Below the pieces are notes generated by a model, which ran no database searches, was not told the origin of the DNA, and saw only the letters and a list, made by a program, of their open reading frames with translations. Shown piece by piece: positions 25,646 to 33,806 of a DNA stretch of 36,308 nucleotides. Each line of letters opens with the position of its first letter. The stretch's first letter is position 1. The position numbers and the translations under genes are program-made. The DNA is from Fimbriiglobus sp. (GTDB lineage Bacteria > Planctomycetota > Planctomycetia > Gemmatales > Gemmataceae), in NCBI GenBank assembly GCA_025362195.1, contig JANYHV010000008.1:1-36308 (forward strand), written 5' to 3'.

Positions 25646-27975
25646 GACGTGCGTCCCGCGAGTTTGGCGTTCAAGGTTGCGACCAGGCCGTCGAGTCGGG
25701 CGGCTTCGTCGGCCGCGACGGGCCGGCCGGCGAAGCGGGCGAGGTAGTACCGCTCGACGAGGAGCGAGGCCGCGTCGGTGCCGAGCGCCCGGTCGATGGC
25801 GGCGGCCGACTCGCGCGGCGTTTGCCCGGGGTCGGCCTGCAGCCCGGACTTCCGCACGAGGGCGAGATACCGGTCGAACCAGGTCAGCCCGGACTGCGCG
25901 ACGGCCGGTCGGCGCTGGCGGCGGGCGCGGGCGATGAGTATGACCGCCGGAAGCCCTGCGAGCAAGGCGACGGCGAGGAGGACGACCCGGCCTGGGCCTT
26001 GGAGGACCCAGCGGGCGAACGACTGCACGATTTGTCGGCGGCGTTCGGCGTTGTACCCGACGACGAAGTCGGACAGGAAGCCGACGGCACTGCTCCACAG
26101 GCCGGCGAGTCCGCCCGGCGTCGCGGCGGCGGCCTCGGCCTCGGTGCCCGGGGTCGGGTCGATGCACAGCCAGTGCCAGACGACGACCTGGCCGTCCAGT
26201 TCCTCCGGCGGCTTGCCCGCGAACGGGAACCCGGGCGGGGCGGGCCGCGGCACCAACACATCGACCCAGGCGTGGGCGTTCTCCTGGCGGATCGTGTAGA
26301 CGCCGGCTTCGTCGAGGTCGCACCCCTTGTACCCGAGGACGTACTGGGTCGGGACGCCGACGCACCGGAGGATCAACGCCGTCGCCGCGGCGAACCGCTC
26401 GCAGTGGCCTTCGCGGGTCTGGACGAGGAACTCCTCGACGGGGTCCACGGTCAGGTCGAGGCGACGCAGTTTCAGCGTGTACTGGTAGTCGGCTGACGAG
26501 TTGAAGTAGGCCGCGAGCCGCACGGCCACGGCCTCGTAATCCCGGGGGACGAACTGGAACTCCGGCTCGTCGATCGCGCGCCCCAGGCAGCCGGCGATCA
26601 CGGGGTCGGTCAGCGCGAGCCGCTTGAAGAAATCGACGCTCCAGGCCCGCAGCCGGGGCAGCCGCACGGTCCGCAACTGGACCAGGGGATTCTCGGGCCG
26701 GGCCTCGCGTCCGGCCGGCAAGAACGGGACGCTCAACTCGAACGGCGGGCCGAGGTCGCGGTCGGGCGGCGGGTTGAACGCCACGAGTTGGCGGTAGTCC
26801 GGCGACATCGTTTTCGCAATCGTGGACCGCCGGGGGGCGAAAAACCCGTCCTGCGGCTGGAACCAGAGCGACCCGTCCGCGACGTTGGACACCGGGGCCG
26901 GCTGACCGACGCGCCACGCGACCGGGTCGGCCAGGACCGGGGCCGGCAGGGAGATTTTGGCCGTGAACGTCAAGTCGAGTTGGTCCGGGCCGAAGTCCGG
27001 GACGACGTTCACCAGCGGTTCGAGCGGCACCGACGTGCCGCGTGCGTAGACGGTGTTCTGCTTGGTGCTGGCGATTTTTTGCCACCGGCCGGCGTCGTAA
27101 TTGGCGAACGTGTAGTACCGAAACCGCTGCTCGCCGGGCAGGCCGAGGTGGGGCGAGCCGTCGCGGGTGCGGGCGCGGACTTCGTAGACGATCTCGCGGT
27201 TCACCTGCAACTCGCCGGCCTTGTTCAAGTCGACGGCCTGGTCGGTCGTCATGCCGGTTTCGAGCCGCGTCTTGCCGAACTGCCACGGCGGGGCACTCGA
27301 CCGCGGCGTGAGGAAAAATAACGGCAGGGCGAGCAGGACGGCGACCGCGACCCAGACGAGCGTCTGGCCGAAGAAGTGGCCGCCGAACTGCACCCGCTCG
27401 ACCTGGACCTGGGAGGCCAGGATCGTCGGCATCGGGCCGGGGTCGGTCCGCGGCACCGGGGGGAGCAGCCCGCCGACGCGCAGGTAAAAGAACAGCGACA
27501 GACTCCAGACCCCGGCGACGGCGTACAGGCCCAGCAGGACGACGAATACGGCGTCGTCTTCGATCGCCGTGGCCAGGCCGGCGGCGACGAGGCCGATCCC
27601 CTGCATCGCCCACCAGTCCCCGGTGTGCTTGGGCCGGAACAGCTTGGCCGGCATCAGGATCATGAGCAGCGGCCCCAGGTACGGGAGCAGGCTCGTCGGC
27701 CACGGGAGCGTGTAAATCAGGCTGTTCTTGTTGACGAACTGGACGGCGATCCAGCCGGCCGCGACGATGCCGATGATGAACCCGAGGCGGTTCGCCGCCG
27801 ACAAGTCCAGTTCGTACCGCCCCTCGCACCAGAAGGCCAGGCCGAGCAGCGCGAGCACGACGGCCCCGAAGTACGACGCCTGCCGCAGGACGTTCCACTC
27901 GGCGTACGAAACGCACAGGCACGCCAGCGCGAGGGTCAGGTAAGTGCTCAGGCGGAAGGCGAACAGCGTCGGCAC
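25642..27975 (-). CDS. Membrane transglutaminase-like protein (DUF3488/TgpA type)
   Basis: 777 residues. The N-terminal third has several membrane segments, for example YLTLALACLCVSYAE and AVVLALLGLAFWC, as in DUF3488. The periplasmic transglutaminase core follows with its triad: Cys525 (REGHCERFAAATALILRCVG), His568 (QENAHAWVDV) and Asp606 (CIDPTPGT). A further membrane helix (VVLLAVALLAGLPAVILIA) and a cytoplasmic tail with DUF4129-like sequence (ESAAAIDRALG) end the protein. TgpA of Pseudomonas is the best-known relative; the substrate here is unknown. GTG 27975 has GAGGT about eight bases upstream. The tail overlaps the isochorismatase gene, and its start is 32 bases after the DUF58 stop. 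Confidence 0.92.
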   Translation of the reverse strand: MPTLFAFRLSTYLTLALACLCVSYAEWNVLRQASYFGAVVLALLGLAFWCEGRYELDLSAANRLGFIIGIVAAGWIAVQFVNKNSLIYTLPWPTSLLPYLGPLLMILMPAKLFRPKHTGDWWAMQGIGLVAAGLATAIEDDAVFVVLLGLYAVAGVWSLSLFFYLRVGGLLPPVPRTDPGPMPTILASQVQVERVQFGGHFFGQTLVWVAVAVLLALPLFFLTPRSSAPPWQFGKTRLETGMTTDQAVDLNKAGELQVNREIVYEVRARTRDGSPHLGLPGEQRFRYYTFANYDAGRWQKIASTKQNTVYARGTSVPLEPLVNVVPDFGPDQLDLTFTAKISLPAPVLADPVAWRVGQPAPVSNVADGSLWFQPQDGFFAPRRSTIAKTMSPDYRQLVAFNPPPDRDLGPPFELSVPFLPAGREARPENPLVQLRTVRLPRLRAWSVDFFKRLALTDPVIAGCLGRAIDEPEFQFVPRDYEAVAVRLAAYFNSSADYQYTLKLRRLDLTVDPVEEFLVQTREGHCERFAAATALILRCVGVPTQYVLGYKGCDLDEAGVYTIRQENAHAWVDVLVPRPAPPGFPFAGKPPEELDGQVVVWHWLCIDPTPGTEAEAAAATPGGLAGLWSSAVGFLSDFVVGYNAERRRQIVQSFARWVLQGPGRVVLLAVALLAGLPAVILIARARRQRRPAVAQSGLTWFDRYLALVRKSGLQADPGQTPRESAAAIDRALGTDAASLLVERYYLARFAGRPVAADEAARLDGLVATLNAKLAGRTS

Positions 27976-27994
27976 GGCGGGACCTCGACCAAGG

Positions 27995-28020
27995 CGAGCC
28001 AAGAGCGTTAGCGACTGGAG
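27995..28020. repeat. Single arm of repeat family A, overlapping the DUF58 stop
   Basis: These 26 bases match the family A arm at 10949-11010 at 25 of 26 positions (AAGAGCGTTAGCGACTGGAG here, AAGAGCGTCAGCGACTGGAG there). The T that differs creates, on the minus strand, the TAA that ends the DUF58 reading frame. No inverted partner follows, so this is a solo arm. Confidence 0.8.
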
Positions 28021-29171
28021 TTCTTCGCTGCCAGGGCGAGCGGCGGCGTGAACCAGGACGGCGGGCGGTCGGGCGTGACCTCGGCGCACGTCAACCCGGC
28101 GGCCCGCAGAGCTTGCGCGGTCGGGCCGCGCGGGCGGGTACTCAACACGAGCCGGGCGGCCCGGTTCGACCGCGGCCGGACGAAGTCGGCCGGGACGAGC
28201 GGCACGTCCGCCCGCCCGTCCAGTTCGGCGAGGGCCGCGAACGCCCGGCGGACGAACGTCGTCGTCGCCCGGCCGTGGAAGGCGGCCGGCGGCGTCCCCG
28301 GGACGATCAACGTCAACTCGGCCGGGCTGTCGCTCACCGCCGACGCGACCGCCAGGCTGACGGCCAGGCTCAGCACCCACTCCAGCCGCCGCACCGCCTC
28401 GGGGTCGTCCGCGGCGGGGAGCCACGGATCGACGATCAGCACCAGGTCCATCGGCTCGGTCTGGTCGTACTCGCGGACGAAGAGTTGGTTCCGGCGGGCG
28501 GCGGTCTTCCAGTGGACCTCGCGCGGGCTGTCGCCGGGGCGGTACGGCCGCAGGCCGCGCACGTCGCCGTTGCCCGGGGTCGCGCGGCGGGACGGCCGGT
28601 GCGTCTCCCCCGCCCCCGCCTCCTGCCGCGTCAGCCAGTACCGGAAGAGGTCGAGGTCGATCTTGCCGACCAGCGGCAGGATCAACACCGATTCGTCCGC
28701 GGCGAGTTGCCGCTCGACGTGGAGCAGGCCCAGCGGGTAGGACGAATCGACCTTGAGCGGGCCGAGGGCGTGGCGGCCGCGGCGGGCGAAGTTCCACCGG
28801 GCCGTGATCGTCTTGCGGTCCCCGCTGTCGAGCGGCGAGAACATCCAGGCCGACCGGTTCGCCCCCGCTTCGGCCGTCACGAGCGTGGTGAGCGGGAAGG
28901 ACGCCTCGTTGACGATGTCCGCCGTGACCGTGACCGTCTCCCCGGCGAACGCCGGCGGGGTCGCGTGCCGGACCGCCCGCAGCCGGGACGAGGCCCGCCA
29001 GGCGAGCCGCAGGTTGACCGCCAGGAGCGCGAGCAAAAAGTAGCCGCCGAGGACGAGCAGGTTGATCGACTTGTACCAGCCGACGACGGTGATGATGCCG
29101 GCGGTCAGGACCCAGACCCAGGCGGCGCGGGTGGTGCGGACGCGGGTCCGGGCGGTGGGTGCGTTCGACAC
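28008..29171 (-). CDS. DUF58 domain protein
   Basis: 387 residues. Two adjacent membrane segments near the N terminus (AAWVWVLTAGIITVVGW, LLVLGGYFLLALLAV) anchor it. The DUF58 signature follows: GDVRGLRPYRPGDSPREVHW, then KTAARRNQLFVREYDQ. DUF58 proteins carry a von Willebrand A-like fold and are almost always coupled with MoxR ATPases and membrane transglutaminases, as here. GTG 29171 has GGGAGG upstream, 19 bases after the moxR stop. The last few codons, AAKNSSR and the stop, come from the repeat A arm, so the natural C terminus may have been altered. Confidence 0.92.
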   Translation of the reverse strand: MSNAPTARTRVRTTRAAWVWVLTAGIITVVGWYKSINLLVLGGYFLLALLAVNLRLAWRASSRLRAVRHATPPAFAGETVTVTADIVNEASFPLTTLVTAEAGANRSAWMFSPLDSGDRKTITARWNFARRGRHALGPLKVDSSYPLGLLHVERQLAADESVLILPLVGKIDLDLFRYWLTRQEAGAGETHRPSRRATPGNGDVRGLRPYRPGDSPREVHWKTAARRNQLFVREYDQTEPMDLVLIVDPWLPAADDPEAVRRLEWVLSLAVSLAVASAVSDSPAELTLIVPGTPPAAFHGRATTTFVRRAFAALAELDGRADVPLVPADFVRPRSNRAARLVLSTRPRGPTAQALRAAGLTCAEVTPDRPPSWFTPPLALAAKNSSR

Positions 29172-29190
29172 GGGTCGCCTCCCGACGGGG

Positions 29191-30156
29191 TCAGGCCGGG
29201 ACGGGGGTGCGGGCCAGGATTTCGCGGACGATGGCCGACGTGTCGTCCCGGCCCCCTTGGTCCCAGGCCTTCGTCATGATGCGGTGCGACAGGACGCCGT
29301 CGGCCAGGGCCTTCACGTCGTCCGGCACGGCGTAATCCCGGCCGTGCAGGACCGCGAACGCCTGGACGGCCCGGTAGAACGCCAGGGCCGCGCGGGTGCT
29401 CGCCCCGAGGCGGACTTCCGGGTGCGTGCGGGTCGCCTGGATCAGGTCGAGGACGTACTCGGCGACCGGGGCTTCGACGCGGACCGCCCGGGTGTGCGCT
29501 TGCAGGGCCGTCACGTCCGCCGTCGTCAGCACGGCCTTCAACTCGTCCACCGGTTCGCCGGCCCGGTGCTGCGTCAGGATGGCCCGCTCGGCGTCCCGGG
29601 TCGGGTAGCCGACTTTGAGCCGGACGAGGAAGCGGTCGAGTTGGCTCTCGGGCAGCGGGTACGTGCCCTCGAACTCGTAGGGGTTCTGCGTCGCCAGGAC
29701 GAGGAACGGCGGGCCGAGCTTGCGCGTCTGGCCTTCGATCGTGACCTGCTTCTCGCTCATCGCTTCGAGCAGGGCCGATTGCGTCCGCGGGGTCGCCCGG
29801 TTGATCTCGTCGGCGAGAATCACCTGGCCGAAAATCGGCCCGGGCAGGAAGGTGAAGGCCTGCGTTTGTTGGTTGTAAATACTCGTCCCGAGCAGGTCGC
29901 CGGGCAGCAGGTCGGGGGTGAACTGGATGCGGTTGAACACGCACGCCAGGGACTTGGCGATCGCCTTGCCGAGCAGCGTCTTGCCGACGCCGGGCACGTC
30001 TTCGAGGAGCAAGTGCCCTTCGGCGAGGAGCGCGACCAGGGACAGCCGGATCAACTCCGGCTTGCCGAGGAACACGCTGGCGATGTTGTCTTGGAGCGTC
30101 CGCAGGCGGGGCAACAGGTCGGACGCCGGAAGGTGGGGCGCTAGGGCGTCAGGCAT
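29191..30156 (-). CDS. MoxR family AAA+ ATPase
   Basis: 321 residues. Walker A is EDVPGVGKTLLGKAIA (P-loop at about 54-61) and Walker B is QVILADEINRATPRTQSALL (about 111-130), with the usual MoxR-type GDLLGTSIYN between them. MoxR proteins act as chaperone-like ATPases that activate a partner; here the partner is likely the DUF58 protein encoded next, followed by the transglutaminase. ATG 30156 has only GGGGA upstream. A TATACT-like box at 30202-30207 lies 46-51 bases upstream, but with no clear -35. Confidence 0.95.
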   Translation of the reverse strand: MPDALAPHLPASDLLPRLRTLQDNIASVFLGKPELIRLSLVALLAEGHLLLEDVPGVGKTLLGKAIAKSLACVFNRIQFTPDLLPGDLLGTSIYNQQTQAFTFLPGPIFGQVILADEINRATPRTQSALLEAMSEKQVTIEGQTRKLGPPFLVLATQNPYEFEGTYPLPESQLDRFLVRLKVGYPTRDAERAILTQHRAGEPVDELKAVLTTADVTALQAHTRAVRVEAPVAEYVLDLIQATRTHPEVRLGASTRAALAFYRAVQAFAVLHGRDYAVPDDVKALADGVLSHRIMTKAWDQGGRDDTSAIVREILARTPVPA

Positions 30157-30235
30157 CGCAGGGCGGTCCCCGGTGGGGTGTCACGGTTCGACGGTGAACC
30201 CAGTATAGGAACTGCCCCGCGGCCGGCCGGCGAAC

Positions 30236-31738
30236 TTACTCGCCCATCTCGAACGTCATCCGGCTGCCGCCGATGCCGCCGCGGAGCTTGTTGTTCGGGT
30301 CGGTCAGGCGGGCCGCCATGCGGGCCTCGGCCGCCTTGATGTCGGACTCCTTGTCGGCTTGGGCCGCGACGGCGTCCTGGGCCTCGGCCTCGGCTTGCAG
30401 GGCCTTCAACGACAGGGCCATGCGGCGGGCCTTGGCGTCCACGGAGATGATCTGCACCGTGACTTCTTGCCCTTCGGTCACGGCGTCCCGCACGCGGCGG
30501 ATGCGCATCGTGGACAGTTCGCTGACGTGGACCAGGCCCTCGACGCCCGGCGCGACTTCGACGAACGCCCCGAAGTCTTCGACCCGCGTCACCTTGCCGA
30601 CGAGCTTCGCCCCGGGCTTGGTCACGTCGGCGAAGTCGTCCCACGGGCTGCGGATCAGGGCCTTCAAACTCAGGCCGATCTTCCGCGTCTCCTTGTCGAG
30701 CCGGTGGATGACGACTTCGACCTTCTGGCCGAGTTGGACGACCTCACTCGGGTCGGCGACCCGCGACCAGCTCATCTCGGACACCGGGATCAGGCCGTCG
30801 GCCGCGCCGTCGAGTTCGACGAACGCGCCGAACGGCTTGATGCTGCGGACGATGCCGATCTTGACCTGGCCCTCTTCGACCGTGGCCCAGAACTTCTCGG
30901 CCTTCTCCTGCTTGTCGCGCTCCAGCAGGCTGCGGCGGCTGACGATCAAGTTCCGCTCGGCCGGGTCGATCTCGATGACCATGCACTTGATTTTTTGGTT
31001 GACGAAGTCCTCGGGCTTCTCGACGCGGTACATGTCGATCTGGCTGACCGGCATGAACCCCTTGATCCCGTTGACCTCGACTTGCAGGCCGGTCGCGTTC
31101 TTGTTCAGGCCGGTGACCTTGGCCTCGATGACCATGCCGCGGGCCAGGCTCGACCAGTCGGTGACGTTCTGGACGGACCCGATCATCGTCAGGTTGAGCA
31201 GGCCGTTGGCCCCGTCGTACCCGTCGATGTCGAACTCGACCTCGTCGCCGATGACCGGCTTACCCTCGGTGAACTGGAGCATCGGCAGGACGCCCTGGCC
31301 GCGGCCGCCGGGCACGTCGATGAACACGTCCTTGCCGTGGATGGCGACGATCCGGCCGCGCTTCTTCTCGCGGACCTTCGGCGCGCCGGGGACCGAACGC
31401 TTCTTCTCGTCGGCCACGACGGTGCCCTTCGGGTCGAACCCGGCGAGGGCGGCGTCGAGTTCGCGTTCGAGGTCGGCGTCGAGGTCGCGCTTGCTGGGCC
31501 GGAGGGCCGAGAAATCGACGCGGTCGAGGTCCTTCGGCTTCGCCCCGTCGTTCCGCGGCCGGTCGCCCCGCGGCGGCAGGTCCTTGCGCGGGCCGCGGTC
31601 GCCGGGCCGGGGCGGCCCCCCGCGGCGGTCGGGCGGTTGCGACTGGCTCTGGGCCTGCGGCGGGGCGGCCGGGGTGGGGGTCGCCGGGGCCGGGGCGGGA
31701 GGTGCGGCGGCGGGCGACGGCTGGTTCGGCTCGGTCAT
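30236..31738 (-). CDS. Ribosomal protein S1-like RNA-binding protein (four S1 domains)
   Basis: 500 residues. The first about 70 residues are disordered and rich in Pro, Ala, Gln, Arg and Gly. Four S1 repeats follow near 122-185, 196-270, 286-360 and 372-450; the third and fourth are best (IVRSIKPFGAFVELDG, KVTRVEDFGAFVEVAPGVEG). E. coli S1 has six. The number and the Pro-rich N terminus fit the planctomycete 30S S1-like form, involved in mRNA binding and initiation. A general S1 RNA-binding protein is the alternative. ATG 31738 has AGGGGA about seven bases upstream. The gene diverges from the flippase-like gene. Confidence 0.9.
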   Translation of the reverse strand: MTEPNQPSPAAAPPAPAPATPTPAAPPQAQSQSQPPDRRGGPPRPGDRGPRKDLPPRGDRPRNDGAKPKDLDRVDFSALRPSKRDLDADLERELDAALAGFDPKGTVVADEKKRSVPGAPKVREKKRGRIVAIHGKDVFIDVPGGRGQGVLPMLQFTEGKPVIGDEVEFDIDGYDGANGLLNLTMIGSVQNVTDWSSLARGMVIEAKVTGLNKNATGLQVEVNGIKGFMPVSQIDMYRVEKPEDFVNQKIKCMVIEIDPAERNLIVSRRSLLERDKQEKAEKFWATVEEGQVKIGIVRSIKPFGAFVELDGAADGLIPVSEMSWSRVADPSEVVQLGQKVEVVIHRLDKETRKIGLSLKALIRSPWDDFADVTKPGAKLVGKVTRVEDFGAFVEVAPGVEGLVHVSELSTMRIRRVRDAVTEGQEVTVQIISVDAKARRMALSLKALQAEAEAQDAVAAQADKESDIKAAEARMAARLTDPNNKLRGGIGGSRMTFEMGE

Positions 31739-31837
31739 GGCGATTCCCCTATACGAATCCTCTGACGTTATCAGTCCGTGCGGCTGCCGACAACGGCAAC
31801 GGACGCCGATAGCCGCGCACCTCCGTAGATTAGGGAA

Positions 31838-32854
31838 ATGATTGTCACCCGACGGCGCGCCGCGCTGGCGCTGAAAACACTGCTCGGCCTGCTCGTCGTC
31901 GGCGGCGTCGCCTGGCACCTCGGCAAGTTGCTCGCCGACAATCCGCTCCGGGCCGGGGCCGTAGCGCCGCGCTACGGGTACCTGGCCGCCGCGGGCGTGC
32001 TGTACCTCGGCTGCCACACGATCTGGGGCACCTTCTTCTACCAACTCCTGTGCAAGCAAGGGTCGAGCGTCGGGTGGCTGACCGTCCTCCGCGCGTACTT
32101 CATCAGCCAGGCGGGCAAGTACGTCCCCGGCAAGGCGTGGGTGCTGCTGTTGCGCGTCGTCATCCTGCGCCGCACCGGGCTTTCGACGACGGCCATCGGC
32201 GTCGCCGGGATTTACGAAACGCTCACGAGCATGGCGGCCGGGGCGATGATCGGGGCACTCCTGCTACCGTGGTCGGGTCTGGTGTTCGCCGACGGGTCGA
32301 TGCAGCGGTACGCCATCTTCGGCGTCGCCGGCCTGCCGGTCGGCGCGATCCTCTTGAACCGCCTCGCCGTCCGGGTCGCGCGGCGGTTCCGCGGCCCGGA
32401 CCAGGCGATCATCCCCAAGCCGCCATTCTGGCTACTCGTGCGCGGCCTGCTCCAGGCGAGCGTCGGCTGGCTGCTCCTCGGCGCGAGCTTGCACTTGACC
32501 GTGATCGGCCTCAGCGATGTCGCGTTGCCGCTGACGGCCGACGGGTCGGCCGGCCTCGTCGTCGCCAACGCGATCGCGTACATTTCGGGCTTCGTGGCGA
32601 TCATCCTGCCGGGCGGGTTGGGCGTCCGCGAGGAACTCTTGCAGCGGATGCTCGGCGTCCAACTCCGGCCGACGCTGGGGGACTCGGCGACCGGCTTCGC
32701 GGTCGTGACCGCGTTCGCCCTGCGGCTCGTCTGGACGCTCTTCGAGGCGGCGTTCTCGGTCCTGCTGTGGTGGGTCGGCCGCGTGAAATCACCTTCTCAA
32801 GCGGCGGCCCCCGTGGTATCCACCGGCACACTCACCGGGGCCACGCATGGATGA
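31838..32854 (+). CDS. Flippase-like membrane protein (YbhN/UPF0104, LPG synthase TM region family)
   Basis: 338 residues with about eight membrane segments. The pattern YFISQAGKYVPGKAWVLLLR, then IYETLTSMAAGA and GFVAIILPGGLGVREELLQ is the signature of the family that includes the membrane domain of MprF and polyprenol-linked sugar flippase-like proteins. It probably moves or senses a lipid-linked intermediate; there is no lysyl-transferase domain. The ATG at 31838 has a TAGATT box at -12 to -7 and AGGGA only two bases upstream, so it may be leaderless. It overlaps the GT2 gene by eight bases. Confidence 0.86.
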   Translation: MIVTRRRAALALKTLLGLLVVGGVAWHLGKLLADNPLRAGAVAPRYGYLAAAGVLYLGCHTIWGTFFYQLLCKQGSSVGWLTVLRAYFISQAGKYVPGKAWVLLLRVVILRRTGLSTTAIGVAGIYETLTSMAAGAMIGALLLPWSGLVFADGSMQRYAIFGVAGLPVGAILLNRLAVRVARRFRGPDQAIIPKPPFWLLVRGLLQASVGWLLLGASLHLTVIGLSDVALPLTADGSAGLVVANAIAYISGFVAIILPGGLGVREELLQRMLGVQLRPTLGDSATGFAVVTAFALRLVWTLFEAAFSVLLWWVGRVKSPSQAAAPVVSTGTLTGATHG

Positions 32855-33806
32855 CGCCGCGCCGCGCTCGCTGACTTTGGTCATCCCGCTGTACAACGAG
32901 GCCGAGAGCCTGCCGGAACTGGTGGCCCAGATCGGGACCGTCCGCGCGACCCTCGGCCTGCCGGTGCAAATCCTCTTCATCGACGACGGCAGCACCGACG
33001 CCTCCTGGGCCGTGATTCAGCGACTCGCCGCAGAACACCCGGGCTTCACCGGCGTGCGGTTCCGCCGCAACTTCGGCAAGGCGGCGGCGCTGCAAGCGGG
33101 CTTCGAGCGGGCGACCGGCGACGTGGTCTTCACGCTCGACGCGGACCTGCAGGACGACCCCGCCGAGATCCCCGGCTTCCTCGCCGCGCTCGCCGCCGGC
33201 AAGGACGTCGTCAGCGGGTGGAAGCAGGTCCGCCACGACCCGGTTTACAAGGTCTTGCCCAGTCGCATTTTCAACGCGATGGTCAGTCGGACGACCGGCG
33301 TCAAGTTGCACGATCACAACTGCGGCTTCAAAGCGTACCGCCGCGACGTGGTCAAAAGCGTGCGGCTGTACGGCGAACTGCACCGCTTCGTCCCCGTCTT
33401 GGCCGCAGCCCAGGGCTTCCGCGTCGGCGAGCGGGTCGTCCGGCACCGCGCCCGCAAGTTCGGCCGCTCGAAGTTCGGCTGGCAGCGCTTCCTCAAGGGC
33501 TTCCTCGACATGCTCGGGGTGCGCTTCGTCACCGCCTTCGGTCGGCGACCGCTGCACGCCTTCGGCGCACTCGCGTTCCTCGGCTTCGGCCTGACGGGAC
33601 TCTTCAGTGTCGCCGGCTTCATGGCCTGGTTCGCCGGGTACGCGTCACTCGGCTTCGTCGGGCTGCTCGCCGCCAGCGTCAGCGCCACCCTCGGCGGCCA
33701 GGCGTTCCTCGTCGGCCTGGTCGCGGAACTCCTCGTCGCCAAACTCGCGCCCACGTCGTCGCCGTTCGCCATCACCGAGACGCTCGGCCTCGGAGACCCG
33801 CCGTGA
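32847..33806 (+). CDS. Glycosyltransferase family 2 (DPM1/GtrB/ArnC-like)
   Basis: 319 residues. The GT-A core has LVIPLYNEAESL, FIDDGSTDASW (about 45-55) and the DxD-type motif TLDADLQDD (about 96-104). HDHNCGFKAYRRDVV is the polyprenyl-phosphate sugar transferase hallmark. Two membrane segments end the protein (HAFGALAFLGFGLTGLF, LGFVGLLAASVSATLGG). It most likely transfers a sugar from a nucleotide to a polyprenyl phosphate at the inner face of the membrane. It overlaps the flippase-like gene by eight bases and the next gene by a GTGA overlap, so the three are translated together. Confidence 0.93.
   Translation: MDDAAPRSLTLVIPLYNEAESLPELVAQIGTVRATLGLPVQILFIDDGSTDASWAVIQRLAAEHPGFTGVRFRRNFGKAAALQAGFERATGDVVFTLDADLQDDPAEIPGFLAALAAGKDVVSGWKQVRHDPVYKVLPSRIFNAMVSRTTGVKLHDHNCGFKAYRRDVVKSVRLYGELHRFVPVLAAAQGFRVGERVVRHRARKFGRSKFGWQRFLKGFLDMLGVRFVTAFGRRPLHAFGALAFLGFGLTGLFSVAGFMAWFAGYASLGFVGLLAASVSATLGGQAFLVGLVAELLVAKLAPTSSPFAITETLGLGDPP

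Noticed and set aside
25646-27922. Extension of the isochorismatase-like frame upstream to 27922
   Set aside because: The upstream part is the shadow of the transglutaminase gene; the ATGA overlap marks the true start at 25645.
28008-30156. Long plus-strand open frames opposite moxR and DUF58
   Set aside because: Typical GC-rich antisense shadows; the minus-strand proteins carry family signatures.
31500-31738. Low-complexity Pro/Ala/Gln-rich stretch as a possible repeat array
   Set aside because: It is the disordered N terminus of the S1-like protein, with no regular repeat unit.
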